Made by a program: the position numbers and the translations under genes | Assembly (NCBI RefSeq): GCF_003363715.1 | Contig: NZ_QREV01000024.1 | Location: 1 to 64,000 of the forward strand | DNA length: 64,000 bases | DNA from: Parabacteroides acidifaciens | GTDB taxonomy: Bacteria; Bacteroidota; Bacteroidia; Bacteroidales; Tannerellaceae | Reading direction: 5' to 3' | Shown: in pieces, positions 9,501 to 17,434 of the stretch | How the letters are laid out: every line of letters begins with the position of its first letter | Numbering within the stretch: position 1 is the first letter of the stretch | The notes under the pieces: generated by a model | The model's input: only the letters and a program-made list of their open reading frames with translations | Told to the model about the DNA's origin: nothing | Databases searched by the model: none

Positions 9501-9730
9501 TCGCTCTGGCGTATTGCCATCGATTCGATGTTCTTGACGAACTGCTTCTCTATCTCCTCCGGCGGACGTTCGCCTGCCTTCAGCTCGATAAAGAGCCGGG
9601 GGTTATTCAGGTCGGGCAGCAGGTCGACAGCCAACTGGTCATAGGATATCTTGCCCAACAGCAGGATCGCCAGTACGAGCATGCAGATAGTGACCGGGTT
9701 GCTTACTGCAAATTTGATAATGCTTTTCAT
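6566..9730 (-). CDS. RND-family efflux pump, inner-membrane subunit
   Basis: 1054 residues, the normal length of an AcrB/CusA-superfamily pump. TM1 is at about 10-30, followed by the first porter loop, a TM2-6 bundle at about 340-500, a variable cytoplasmic loop near 500-545, TM7 at about 560, the second porter loop, and a final TM bundle at about 875-1050. It would exchange protons for exported substrate together with the membrane-fusion protein (9829-10890) and TolC-type channel (10897-12372) encoded just upstream. The RND-ABC fusion starts two bases after its stop. A 28-bp perfect palindrome is translated in the central loop (about residues 521-530). The substrate cannot be told from the sequence; I see no clear heavy-metal residues. 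Confidence 0.9.
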   Translation of the reverse strand: MKSIIKFAVSNPVTICMLVLAILLLGKISYDQLAVDLLPDLNNPRLFIELKAGERPPEEIEKQFVKNIESMAIRQSDVTQVSSVIRAGSARITVEYTWKKDMDEAFLDLQKAMNPYAQNKDITELKITQHDPNQSPVVLIGLSHRSITDMAELRKVAESYIRNELIRLEGVADVTLSGDEVSTLTIRTDPYKLDAFKLTVNDISSKIEANNQSISGGRVSELGLQYLVKSSSLFATESDFENLIVGYKAVKVEEGASATAGSTTAGSVDKAPIFLKEVADVRFENARPENIVRINGERSIGLSVYKEMRFNTIKVVDGVIRQLGMIEQALPGYRFQVITNQGTFIKNAIGEVKNSAVLGIILAVIIIFVFLRRLGTTLIVSLAIPISIVATFNLMFFNHLTLNIMTLGGLALGAGMLVDNAIVVIESIFRNQEKGMTVREAAITGTSEVAGAVIASTLTTIVVFLPIVYLHGASGELFKDQAWTVTFSLVSSLFVAVLVIPMLYDRITGRRDNGDGVGGVCRDARPCVSTVETTTVDTTQTVIGIRITAYAPFLRALLRHRWVVIGCAVGLIALAGLLVPFIGTEFMPRAESRAFTAVIKLPEGTPLERTASAVGNLETLMHTISQDSLCTIYSHIGSGSGSENDIFEGENTAVMKVILSPSCPVPPEVVMEQFVQTTENTEGLEITLKQEENSLSSLLGSEGAPIVVEVKGEELDEIAALTDEVKQRLGDVRGIYNIQSSVEDGAPEVTISVDRTVAGINNVSVSTVIEQLKQQLTGLESGKMEYRGEMRDILIKVPDITLRDLGTLVIRSGEKEFRLQEIATITHSQAPKEIFRRNQNRISKVTASLDAGHSLDRVAADIRLAVKDIDLPNNYSITVTGEEEKRQESMNSLLFALALSVILVYMVLASQFESLLHPFTILLTIPLAVVGAILLFFLTGTTINMMGVIGIVMLVGIAVNNSIILVDRINQLIQAGMPLDDAIVEAGSQRIRPILMTTLTTILALLPMTFGFGEGASLRSPMAIAVIGGLVTSTVMSLVVIPCVYYVFEKMKRR
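8142..8169. repeat. 28-bp perfect palindrome within RND gene
   Basis: The two halves (gtagagacgcacgg and its reverse complement) abut without a spacer. The palindrome lies in the codons of the central cytoplasmic loop of the RND pump and contributes residues around CRDARPCVSTV. A degenerate copy (20 of 24 bases) occurs at 40528-40551 outside genes, which shows that this is a dispersed repeat. Confidence 0.85.
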
Positions 9731-9744
9731 ATTAATAATGTGCT

Positions 9745-9830
9745 GATGTGCTAATATGCCAATGTGCCAATGAAATGTACCAATTCATTCGCATATTTAG
9801 CGAAGCGCCACATTGGCATATTGGCACATT
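9745..9830. repeat. 22-bp imperfect inverted repeat between MFP and RND genes
   Basis: Arms 9745-9766 and 9809-9830 pair at 20 of 22 positions around a 42-base spacer that itself has a small aatgaa/ttcatt stem. The right arm reaches into the stop codon of the membrane-fusion gene. There is no U-tract on the minus-strand transcript, so it is more likely an intercistronic processing or stability hairpin than a terminator. Confidence 0.7.
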
Positions 9831-10890
9831 ATTTTTGTACTTTTACCTTCGCATTCTCCTTCAACGTCTCGAAGCCTTTCACCACCAGGTTGTCGTTTTC
9901 CTTCAGGCCTTCCAGAACCTGGATGTTCTTGTCGTCTTCGAGGCCGGTCTTCAGTTCCCGAAGCAGGGCGGTGTTCTTTTCAACGATATAAACGTATTTG
10001 GTACGGCGGTTGGACTGGATCACATCTTTCGGGATGATAATGGCGCTGTCCGCCTTGTTGACGATGATATCCGCCTTGACGAACATTCCAGGACGGAGTT
10101 TGAGACCGTCGTTCTGGATCAGTATCTTTCCCTTGAAAGTACGCGTCTCGGAGCTGATAGCCGGCGACAGTTCGCTGATCACCCCTTTGATCGTATCTTC
10201 CGGCAAAGTATAGTGGGTGATACGGACCGGCTGATCCGCCTTCACATATCCGATAGCGCTTTCCGGCAGGTTGATGTCCATATACATGCGGGCATAGTCC
10301 ATGATGCCGACAACCGGTTTCCCCTGCTCGATCCGGACATCGGACGTATAATGCGGCAGGTCGACAATCACACCGTCGAAGGGAGCCGTGATGTTCATCT
10401 TTTCCAGATTGAGCTTGCCGTTCTCGAAGTCGTAGCGGGCGTTCGTCACCTTTACCTCCGTGTTACGCATCTCGCTAAGTGTCACGCCACCCTTTTCGTA
10501 AAGGGCTTTCTGCTTCACCTGCTCCTGCTCGGCTATTTCGAGGCTCAGTTCTTTGGCGTCGATCGCAATGCCGTTCTCATACTCTTTGTCTTCGAGGCGG
10601 ACGATCAGTTGCCCTTTGGAAACGAGATCACCCAACTTAAAGGGCTTACCGGTACGCGGGTTCGTCTGTAACTTATACAGGCCGCTCATCTCGGAATTGA
10701 GGGTGACGCCGTAGGTGGGCTGTGCCGTCCCGGTAGTATTGACCAACTTGCTGATAGAACCTTTCTTGAGTTCCATCACGGAGACAGGGGTTGCAATATC
10801 GTTCTGCGTATTTTGAGGCTGATTGTTACAACCGGCCAGTAAAACAGCTGACAGCGAAAGAGAAACAAGGATGGTATTATAGTGCTTCAT
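9829..10890 (-). CDS. Membrane-fusion lipoprotein of the RND efflux system
   Basis: 353 residues of the AcrA/HlyD periplasmic adaptor family. A lipoprotein signal ends in LLAGC (Cys at about residue 21), so the protein is probably tethered to a membrane and projects into the periplasm. The barrel-sandwich strands, the helical hairpin (about 105-150, rich in Glu/Lys) and the beta-barrel part are recognisable, including TAPFDGVIVDLP at about 170. It links the inner-membrane pumps with the TolC-type channel. It starts seven bases after the TolC gene, and an inverted repeat at its stop separates it from the RND gene. Confidence 0.9.
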   Translation of the reverse strand: MKHYNTILVSLSLSAVLLAGCNNQPQNTQNDIATPVSVMELKKGSISKLVNTTGTAQPTYGVTLNSEMSGLYKLQTNPRTGKPFKLGDLVSKGQLIVRLEDKEYENGIAIDAKELSLEIAEQEQVKQKALYEKGGVTLSEMRNTEVKVTNARYDFENGKLNLEKMNITAPFDGVIVDLPHYTSDVRIEQGKPVVGIMDYARMYMDINLPESAIGYVKADQPVRITHYTLPEDTIKGVISELSPAISSETRTFKGKILIQNDGLKLRPGMFVKADIIVNKADSAIIIPKDVIQSNRRTKYVYIVEKNTALLRELKTGLEDDKNIQVLEGLKENDNLVVKGFETLKENAKVKVQK

Positions 10891-10896
10891 AACCGT

Positions 10897-12372
10897 TTAT
10901 TTTTTCGTTATTAAATCTTTCATCGGAACAACAGCCACATCGTGCTCGAAGTCGTAGAGGGAAAGTATTTTGAGGTTCAACAATTCGATTTTATAGTTGA
11001 TAAGCGATTGCGTGTAGGCAATCTTCTTATTGGAAAGCTGCGTCTGGAACTGGTTCATGTCCATACCGGTGATATCGCCTTCGCGGTAGCGGGTCAGGTT
11101 CAGGTCGTAGGTACGCTGGGCGTTCAGTACGTTCTGTTCGGCGATCTTGATCTGCGAAAGCAGGTTCTCCAAGCTGCGCCAGGTCTGACGGATATTCAGC
11201 TCGATGCTCACCTTGTCTTCGTGAAATTCCAGTTGGTTGATCTTCTGGGCTACCTCCTGCGCCTTGACACGGGCTTTCTTTTCTCCCCAGTCGAAGATAG
11301 GAACAGAGAATGTAATCGCGACGCGGGGGTTCTGCGTCGGGTTGTTATAGATCTGGTCCAGGTGGCGGTTATCACCGATCAGACCGAACGAGAGCGAAAT
11401 GTCGCCCTTAAATTCGTTCAACGCCTTTGTCTTGATCATGTCAAAAGCCAGTTCCTTGCTCTCGATCTCCCGCTGGCGAAGTTCGAGGCGCGACTCGAGG
11501 CCATGCTGGATCGCCTTTTCCAGGTTCACCTCCACCGGCTTGATCTGCACTTCGGCAAAGACCATCAGGTCTTCGTCCAGGTTCATCCCCAACGTCTGCT
11601 TCAGCTGGTCTTTCGCGTTTTCGAGCGAAACTTGCTGCTCTTCCATAGAGGAACGGGCGGATGCTAAGTTTACCTCCGCCTGGAACAGTTCATCGCGGGC
11701 GGCCAGGTCGGCTTCGACCTTATTCTTGATGATATCATAGCTCTGCTGTGCGTTGGTCAGTTCTTCCTTCGTAATGGCCAGCTGGCTTTGCGCCATATAA
11801 ACGGAATAGAACTGCTGGGTGATGTCTTTCTCCGTATTGAGCCGTTGCAGGGCATAGCTGATATTGGCATTCTCGTAGTCATATTCGATCTGTTGCAGTT
11901 CCATCTTACGCTTGTTATAGGTAAAGATAGGCTGCGAGAGTTGCAGATAGAGGTCGTTACTGAAAGCCTTGTTGCTGGTCTTCGTCCCGTCTATATTGGA
12001 GTTGTTGTCCTGCCATCCGAAACGGTTGATCAGCGAAAGGACACCATCCGTCCACAAGATCGGCTGGTCGACCTGGAACGTCCCGCTCGTACTGAACCTC
12101 TCATTCGTGTACCATTGCGACAAACGGTTGTCGAAACTACGGCTCTTGCTATAGTCCACCGGATTAAGGTTCAGCGAGAACCTCGATTTCAGGGAGGCCC
12201 GCTGTGCAACCAGGTTCTGCTGGTAGCGTTCCAGGTTCATGTGGGAACGACGCAGGGAAGGGCTGTTCTCTTCCGCAATATCCATCGCCTTCTCGATCGT
12301 CAGCGCGATCTGCCCGTAGGAAGGGACCGACAGGCTCAAGCAGGCAAGGCCTGTCAGCAGCATCTTTTTCAT
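10897..12372 (-). CDS. TolC-family outer-membrane efflux channel
   Basis: 491 residues from the start chosen here. The frame is open further upstream into the preceding gene, but the signal peptide (MKKMLLTGLACLSLSVPSYG) begins at 12372. An alternative start 24 bases further upstream (12396) is also possible. The mature protein has the duplicated long-helix pattern of TolC proteins, with heptad-like Leu/Gln-rich stretches and repeated motifs such as LSQPIFTYNKR and FSVPIFDWGEKKAR. It should form the outer-membrane duct for the adaptor and pumps encoded downstream in the same operon. The upstream gene ends about 40 bases away. Confidence 0.88.
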   Translation of the reverse strand: MKKMLLTGLACLSLSVPSYGQIALTIEKAMDIAEENSPSLRRSHMNLERYQQNLVAQRASLKSRFSLNLNPVDYSKSRSFDNRLSQWYTNERFSTSGTFQVDQPILWTDGVLSLINRFGWQDNNSNIDGTKTSNKAFSNDLYLQLSQPIFTYNKRKMELQQIEYDYENANISYALQRLNTEKDITQQFYSVYMAQSQLAITKEELTNAQQSYDIIKNKVEADLAARDELFQAEVNLASARSSMEEQQVSLENAKDQLKQTLGMNLDEDLMVFAEVQIKPVEVNLEKAIQHGLESRLELRQREIESKELAFDMIKTKALNEFKGDISLSFGLIGDNRHLDQIYNNPTQNPRVAITFSVPIFDWGEKKARVKAQEVAQKINQLEFHEDKVSIELNIRQTWRSLENLLSQIKIAEQNVLNAQRTYDLNLTRYREGDITGMDMNQFQTQLSNKKIAYTQSLINYKIELLNLKILSLYDFEHDVAVVPMKDLITKK

Positions 12373-12413
12373 GGATAGTAACTCTCTTTGCATCATGTAT
12401 CGTAATCTACTAA

Positions 12414-15400
12414 TTAATATCGTTTTACTATTTTGACCGCATCGGCCGTAACACTCCGGAGCTTGCACTCGTTCGTGAGGGTGATCCGGATCGTATCGCC
12501 GCTGAAGTAGTAAGCCCCTAAAGGCTCCCACCCTTCATTCGCCTTCTTCAAATCTATATACGCATCTTCGCTCTCCTCATCATAGGCCACCTTGAAGTGG
12601 TATTCCCCGCCGGCCTGCTTATTATATTTCAATTCGTTATCCTTGGAAACATAATAATAGACATCATATTGCCCGGCAGCCGGGACAGGCACTTTCCAGG
12701 TAGCCGTCTGGTTCCCGTTGCCACTCTTGATGACATAGGCGGAACGGATATAGCGGCCGTAGTAAGCCGCATTCGTCGTCGCCGTCCACTGAAGCGGAGC
12801 GCGCCAGGGAGAAACGCCGGCATACTTGAAGGAGGTGTCTTCCACCTTATCGAGCCATTTAGGCAGCAGCCCGACAACGGCCGGTTCGGACAGGGAGAAA
12901 AGCGCATCTTCATTATCGACGATCACCTCCCCCTCCGCCTCGGGAGAAAAGTTTTGTACGATGAAATCTCCTTCCGGATCGACCGTACGCTCCCGTTCTT
13001 CCGGGATATTGGTGATAGGCAGGTTCAGCACATTCGGCAGGTTACCGGATATCAGCGTATTGACATCCACCTGAAGAGGCGCATCCTCCCAAACGGTTAC
13101 CAACAGCTTGGTCTGATGGGCGGCAAGCGGCAGTTTCCGGCTGGTGCGCGGATCGATATCCGGACCATTGCCCCTGGCCTGTATATCGAGCTGGAGCATC
13201 CCGTCGTAATCTGAATTATTGCTCACCAACTGTTTCAACACAAAACTCTCCTGCCCCTTATTCGTTACCTTCGTCACCCCGGGCTGTCCGATCGTATAGA
13301 ACGGAAGCGGCGTCGGACGTTCCCAAGCAGAGATACCCGAACGGATATCGGACCGGCTGATCATCCCTAACGTATCGAGCAGAGACTCGAAACGAATGTT
13401 TTTAAACTCATTCCGTTTCAGCACGGCATACAGGGAATCGCGGAACAGGCTGACCCCGATATTTACCTCGGCAGGGGCAAACAGGCTGTAGCCTTTCAGA
13501 CTGATAATATTGTTCAGCAAGTCACGATGTTCGACATCGGACAGCAGCTCCTTAAACGACTGCTTCTCCATCAGCAGGTTCGCCTTCTCGTTATTACTGA
13601 TGCCGTTAATCTCCCGCTCCCAACCGTTGTTATCGGCTTTCTTTTGCAGGTAAAGCTCGATGATACGGTTCGTAACGGGCCATGCGGATGAATAGATATT
13701 GTACCGGAAATTATAAAGCTCGGGAAACAACAGATAAGGATTGCTCTGGGAAGAGATATTGAACTTGCCCCGGCTGCCGGAAGAGAAGTTATAATTACCC
13801 TCCGTCTGCGAGAATATCCACAGGAAACTGTTCAACGTCCGTATCTCAGCCTCCTCCTCGCTAATCTCCCGCCCTCCGCGTTTCGCCCATCTCAACTGGT
13901 TTTTCTTGCTCCTGACGAAGTCCATCTGGTTGAACATACACCCCATTTCGGGGAAAAGAACCATCTCCGGCTGCACAACCTCCTGCGCCTGCGACCAGGA
14001 ACGGACATAGCTATAGAACTGTGCGGGGACCTCCACCACCGAGAAGCGGTCGAACGGATAGCTCAACTTATAAGTGCGTTCCAGATTATCCCGCAGGTTC
14101 CGGACAAGTCCCGGAATCGTATCGCGGATCGAATCGAAAGCCGCCTGATAATAGTCATGCCCTTTTATATGCCAGACACTATAGAGCGTACTGTCGCTCT
14201 CGAAGCTCTTCTGCTCATACCGCCCGATAATCAGCGAGACTGACTGATAGGGGGCATTACCCGACTGCGAAACGGCAACCAGCCCGGGCAGTGGCTTCAC
14301 ATCCAGCCGGAAACGGCTGAAATAGGTCTGCTGCCAGTCCGGACTCACATCGCTGTATGCTGTGCCGGGACGGGGATACCAATATGTCTCGGGTGTAAAC
14401 AGCACATAGTCGGGTGTCTGGAAACTATATTTCTTATCTATCTTCAGTAGTTCCTTCTCATACGGTTCCTGCAAGACCTCGGCCGGAATATCCAGGTAAC
14501 AGAAGTTATCCGCTATCCGTCCCGCATAGCGTACCGAAAGCGAAACCGTGTCCCCCTCCTCTATCTTCCTACCGAAATCCACCAGCAGGATCTGTTTGTC
14601 CCGTTTAAAATCGAGCGCCTTCTCCCCTTCCCTTACCTCTTCCACCTTCAATCCCGGATTCAGGCAGAAGGTAAAGACATCGGATGCGGCAAGGGCCGCC
14701 CCTTTCATCGTGACGACCGATTCGATCGATTCAGGCTTCTGTTCCACCGAAATATCATAGCAGTCGATCACCATCTTAGGCGTATGGACATATTTATTGT
14801 TGATGCTTGTGTATAAAGCCCGCACCTCTCCTTCCTCCAGGATAAGGCGTATATGCCGGAAACCCGCCGTCCCCGCCACCCCGAACATACAGAGGGAAAG
14901 GAACAACCAGGGATAATGACTCCGCCGGGCATTAGGCAACCGCTTGAACAGAAAGATCGTAAAGAAGATAAATCCCAATCCGGCAAAAAGGTAGATAGCC
15001 CGGTGATTCAACATCAACTCCGGACTGCTAAACCCGACAATCGTCGATTTGAACAACGGCAGGTTATACGCCATATAATCGAACAGGTAACAAAACTTAT
15101 CCTGTATATAGAACAACGTCAACCCGATATACCCCAACAACAGGATAAAGGTCAACGCCTGGTTCTTCAACAACAACATCAGGAAAATGGAAAGCCCGAT
15201 AATAAAAATAAGCGTCGGCAGGCTGACCAGGAAGAAATAGATGAAATAGGCCTGCCAGTCGACCGCAATACCGGGCGCCATAAAGTTTAAAGCCATCACA
15301 ATCCCCAATATCAGCACATTCAGAAGCAGGAACACACGCAGGTTTCCCCATATCTTCCCGACCACATATTCCGCATTGCTGAGCGGACGGACATAAAAGA

Positions 15401-15686
15401 CTTCGGACGTATCGAGCTTCTTATCCCGCTTCAGGAACTCGGACGAGAGGAAGACAGCCACCACCGCCTGCCCCGTGTTCAACAGCAACAGACTAAAATA
15501 AGGTATATTGGAAGCAACCGATTTCTCGAACCAAAGCCCCCCGCTATCCTCCATCAACAGCATAGCAAAGTTGAAGAACCCTAAAAAGGCGACGGCAAGC
15601 AGCGTGAAGATCCGGAAGAACCAGCTTCGCACCAGTATCTTGCTTTCGTATTTAGCAACGGATTGTATGTTTGTGATAAATGACAT
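12414..15686 (-). CDS. ABC permease fused to degenerate M1-peptidase-like and golvesin-like domains
   Basis: 1090 residues from the start at 15686, which has an AAAGGAGG ribosome binding site. A longer frame from 15719 overlaps the ATPase gene by 16 bases and is less likely. The first 260 residues are an ABC-2-type permease with about six TM segments. The middle (about 290-850) resembles the extracytoplasmic part of Bacteroidetes ABC permease/M1 aminopeptidase proteins, but I find no HExxH zinc motif, so peptidase activity is unlikely. The last 145 residues look like the golvesin C-terminal or Xly carbohydrate-binding-like domain (ATWKVPVPAAGQYDVYYYV, DAVKIVKRY). It is the membrane partner of the ATPase encoded immediately upstream. 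Role: export, or coupling of export to the envelope. Substrate unknown. Confidence 0.75.
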   Translation of the reverse strand: MSFITNIQSVAKYESKILVRSWFFRIFTLLAVAFLGFFNFAMLLMEDSGGLWFEKSVASNIPYFSLLLLNTGQAVVAVFLSSEFLKRDKKLDTSEVFYVRPLSNAEYVVGKIWGNLRVFLLLNVLILGIVMALNFMAPGIAVDWQAYFIYFFLVSLPTLIFIIGLSIFLMLLLKNQALTFILLLGYIGLTLFYIQDKFCYLFDYMAYNLPLFKSTIVGFSSPELMLNHRAIYLFAGLGFIFFTIFLFKRLPNARRSHYPWLFLSLCMFGVAGTAGFRHIRLILEEGEVRALYTSINNKYVHTPKMVIDCYDISVEQKPESIESVVTMKGAALAASDVFTFCLNPGLKVEEVREGEKALDFKRDKQILLVDFGRKIEEGDTVSLSVRYAGRIADNFCYLDIPAEVLQEPYEKELLKIDKKYSFQTPDYVLFTPETYWYPRPGTAYSDVSPDWQQTYFSRFRLDVKPLPGLVAVSQSGNAPYQSVSLIIGRYEQKSFESDSTLYSVWHIKGHDYYQAAFDSIRDTIPGLVRNLRDNLERTYKLSYPFDRFSVVEVPAQFYSYVRSWSQAQEVVQPEMVLFPEMGCMFNQMDFVRSKKNQLRWAKRGGREISEEEAEIRTLNSFLWIFSQTEGNYNFSSGSRGKFNISSQSNPYLLFPELYNFRYNIYSSAWPVTNRIIELYLQKKADNNGWEREINGISNNEKANLLMEKQSFKELLSDVEHRDLLNNIISLKGYSLFAPAEVNIGVSLFRDSLYAVLKRNEFKNIRFESLLDTLGMISRSDIRSGISAWERPTPLPFYTIGQPGVTKVTNKGQESFVLKQLVSNNSDYDGMLQLDIQARGNGPDIDPRTSRKLPLAAHQTKLLVTVWEDAPLQVDVNTLISGNLPNVLNLPITNIPEERERTVDPEGDFIVQNFSPEAEGEVIVDNEDALFSLSEPAVVGLLPKWLDKVEDTSFKYAGVSPWRAPLQWTATTNAAYYGRYIRSAYVIKSGNGNQTATWKVPVPAAGQYDVYYYVSKDNELKYNKQAGGEYHFKVAYDEESEDAYIDLKKANEGWEPLGAYYFSGDTIRITLTNECKLRSVTADAVKIVKRY

Positions 15687-15703
15687 CTCGCAGGCAACCT
15701 CCT

Positions 15704-16600
15704 TTAATCGTTTCTCCACCGGTTCAACTTATTCTCCATATAATAGACGTAGGCATGTTCCAGGTTAGGTGTATAAGACTCCGCCTCATACCCCCGCACC
15801 TCATCGGCCACCACCTGCACTTCCCAACCCGTACCGGAAGGAATGGTCGAGATAACAGGGTACTGTTTGTCCACCTCATGCAGTTCGTCACTACTCACCC
15901 GTATGCGCCACACCTTCCCTTCCGCCTGCTTCAGCATATCCTGCGGAGAACCGAAAAACGACACTTCCCCCTTATTCATCAGCGCCATGCAGTTGCAGGT
16001 ACTCGAAATATCCCCCACGATATGCGTCGACAGGATAATCGTCACGTCATTCTCACTGACTTCCGACAGCAGGTTACGGAAACGGATGCGCTCTTCCGGG
16101 TCGAGCCCCGTAGTCGGCTCGTCCACGATAATCACCTTCGGATGATGGATCAACGCCTGCGCAATCCCCAAACGGCGCTTCATACCTCCCGACAGCTTGT
16201 TGGCATAGCGGTCGCGCACATCGAAAAGCCCCACGTTCTCCAACATCTCATCCACCGCTTTCTTCCGGAAAGACTTACGGTTTATTCCGGAAAGACGCGC
16301 AGCGTAGTCCAAAAACTCGTACGTTTTATATTTGGCAAAGAAACGGAAGTCCTGCGGAAGATACCCCAATATGCCCCGTATCTCTTTCCGCTGCTTCATC
16401 AGGTCGTAGCCGCAGATATCGACTTCACCGGAGGTCGGTTCCATAAGTGCGACAAGGATACGCATCAGGGTAGACTTACCTGCGCCATTCGGCCCCAACA
16501 GCCCGAACATACCGGTCGGTATTTCCAGATTGACATCTTTTAGTGCGTGGTTTCCATTCGGATACACTTTATTGAGATTTCTTATCGATATGCTCATCAA
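15704..16600 (-). CDS. ABC transporter ATP-binding protein
   Basis: 298 residues with all motifs of an export-type ATPase: Walker A GPNGAGKST at 36-44, Q-loop LPQDF, signature LSGGMKRR near 136, Walker B VIIVDEPTTGLDP near 155 and switch STHIVGD. The C-terminal 80 residues form the usual accessory domain. It is first in the seven-gene operon and its stop lies 17 bases before the chosen start of its permease. It is closely similar to the ATPase half of the RND-ABC fusion encoded 9 kb downstream, which suggests that an ATPase-permease pair was duplicated inside the operon. A -7-like box TATCTTTA lies about 35 bases upstream. Confidence 0.9.
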   Translation of the reverse strand: MMSISIRNLNKVYPNGNHALKDVNLEIPTGMFGLLGPNGAGKSTLMRILVALMEPTSGEVDICGYDLMKQRKEIRGILGYLPQDFRFFAKYKTYEFLDYAARLSGINRKSFRKKAVDEMLENVGLFDVRDRYANKLSGGMKRRLGIAQALIHHPKVIIVDEPTTGLDPEERIRFRNLLSEVSENDVTIILSTHIVGDISSTCNCMALMNKGEVSFFGSPQDMLKQAEGKVWRIRVSSDELHEVDKQYPVISTIPSGTGWEVQVVADEVRGYEAESYTPNLEHAYVYYMENKLNRWRND

Positions 16601-16633
16601 CAGGTAAATTCTGATTCATATAAATAGTCGGGC

Positions 16634-16641
16634 TAAAGATA
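16634..16641 (-). promoter_or_regulatory. Possible -7 promoter box for the export operon
   Basis: The minus strand reads TATCTTTA, one base off the Bacteroidetes -7 consensus TAnnTTTG, about 34 bases ahead of the ATPase start. No clear -33 TTTG box is present. Confidence 0.45.
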
Positions 16642-16660
16642 GAGTTTATTTCATAAAAAA

Positions 16661-16693
16661 CGCTCCCTTACAACATAATATTGTAAGGGAGCG
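16661..16693 (-). terminator. Intrinsic terminator after rubrerythrin
   Basis: A perfect 13-bp stem (cgctcccttacaa at 16661-16673 with 16681-16693) and a 7-base loop. On the minus strand it is followed by TTTTTTAT. It separates rubrerythrin from the export operon. Confidence 0.92.
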
Positions 16694-16719
16694 CCCTAAT
16701 TTAAAAACTAATAAGATAA

Positions 16720-17298
16720 TTAATAGTTCTGTTTCATCGGTTCGAAATAAGCCTGCGGGTGAGCACATGCCGGACATTTCATCGGAGCCTTCTTGCCTTC
16801 GAATACGAAACCGCAGTTACGGCACTGCCACATGATAGCTTCGTCTTTTTCGAATACCTTGTTTGCTTCCACGTTAGCCAACAGCTTGCGGTAACGTCTT
16901 TCGTGTTCAGCTTCCACCTTTGCGATCATACGGAAAACGACAGCGATTTCCTTGAAGCCTTCTTCGTCTGCGATATCAGCAAAAGCCGGATAAAGGTCTG
17001 CCCATTCTTCGTTTTCGCCAGCAGCAGCGGCAGCCAGATTTTCAGCAGTTGTTCCGATCACGCCAGCCGGATAAGAAGCTGTAATTTCAACCATTCCACC
17101 TTCCAGGAATTTGAAGAAACGCTTTGCATGTTCCTTTTCCTGTTCAGCTGTTTCCATAAACACACCTGCAATTTGTTCGTAACCTTCTTTTTTAGCTACA
17201 CTTGCAAAAAATGTGTAACGACTTCTTGCCTGAGATTCTCCGGCAAATGATTTCAGCAGATTCTGCTCGGTACGAGTACCCTTAATACTTTTTTCCAT
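16720..17298 (-). CDS. rbr: Rubrerythrin
   Basis: 192 residues, the standard length. The N-terminal four-helix ferritin-like domain has the di-iron ligands in [11 protein letters not shown] (about 19-29), [13 protein letters not shown] (about 49-61) and EAEHERRY (about 129-136). The C-terminal rubredoxin domain has CRNCG and CPAC (about 158-177), which bind one iron. It is a cytoplasmic NAD(P)H-linked peroxidase that protects anaerobes from hydrogen peroxide. It is a single gene between its own promoter (17358-17365) and a strong terminator (16661-16693), so it is independent of the two operons beside it. Confidence 0.97.
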   Translation of the reverse strand: MEKSIKGTRTEQNLLKSFAGESQARSRYTFFASVAKKEGYEQIAGVFMETAEQEKEHAKRFFKFLEGGMVEITASYPAGVIGTTAENLAAAAAGENEEWADLYPAFADIADEEGFKEIAVVFRMIAKVEAEHERRYRKLLANVEANKVFEKDEAIMWQCRNCGFVFEGKKAPMKCPACAHPQAYFEPMKQNY

Positions 17299-17357
17299 AA
17301 CGCTAATATATGTAAGATAATTATGAGTTTGTCTAATCGCCTATAAATAATAACGCT

Positions 17358-17365
17358 CAAAGGTA
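17358..17365 (-). promoter_or_regulatory. -7 promoter box of rubrerythrin
   Basis: The minus strand reads TACCTTTG, a perfect match to the Bacteroidetes -7 box TAnnTTTG. It predicts a 5' leader of about 50 bases before the rubrerythrin start. No good -33 box was seen. Confidence 0.65.
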
Positions 17366-17434
17366 TGAAAATGTTTAAGGGGATTACTAATTTAGATGAT
17401 AAAAATATTTCTATATACTGATAGATGAGATTTA

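Noticed and set aside
12373-12531. Longer N-terminus for the TolC-type protein
   Set aside because: It overlaps the upstream permease gene and would bury the signal peptide that starts at 12372.
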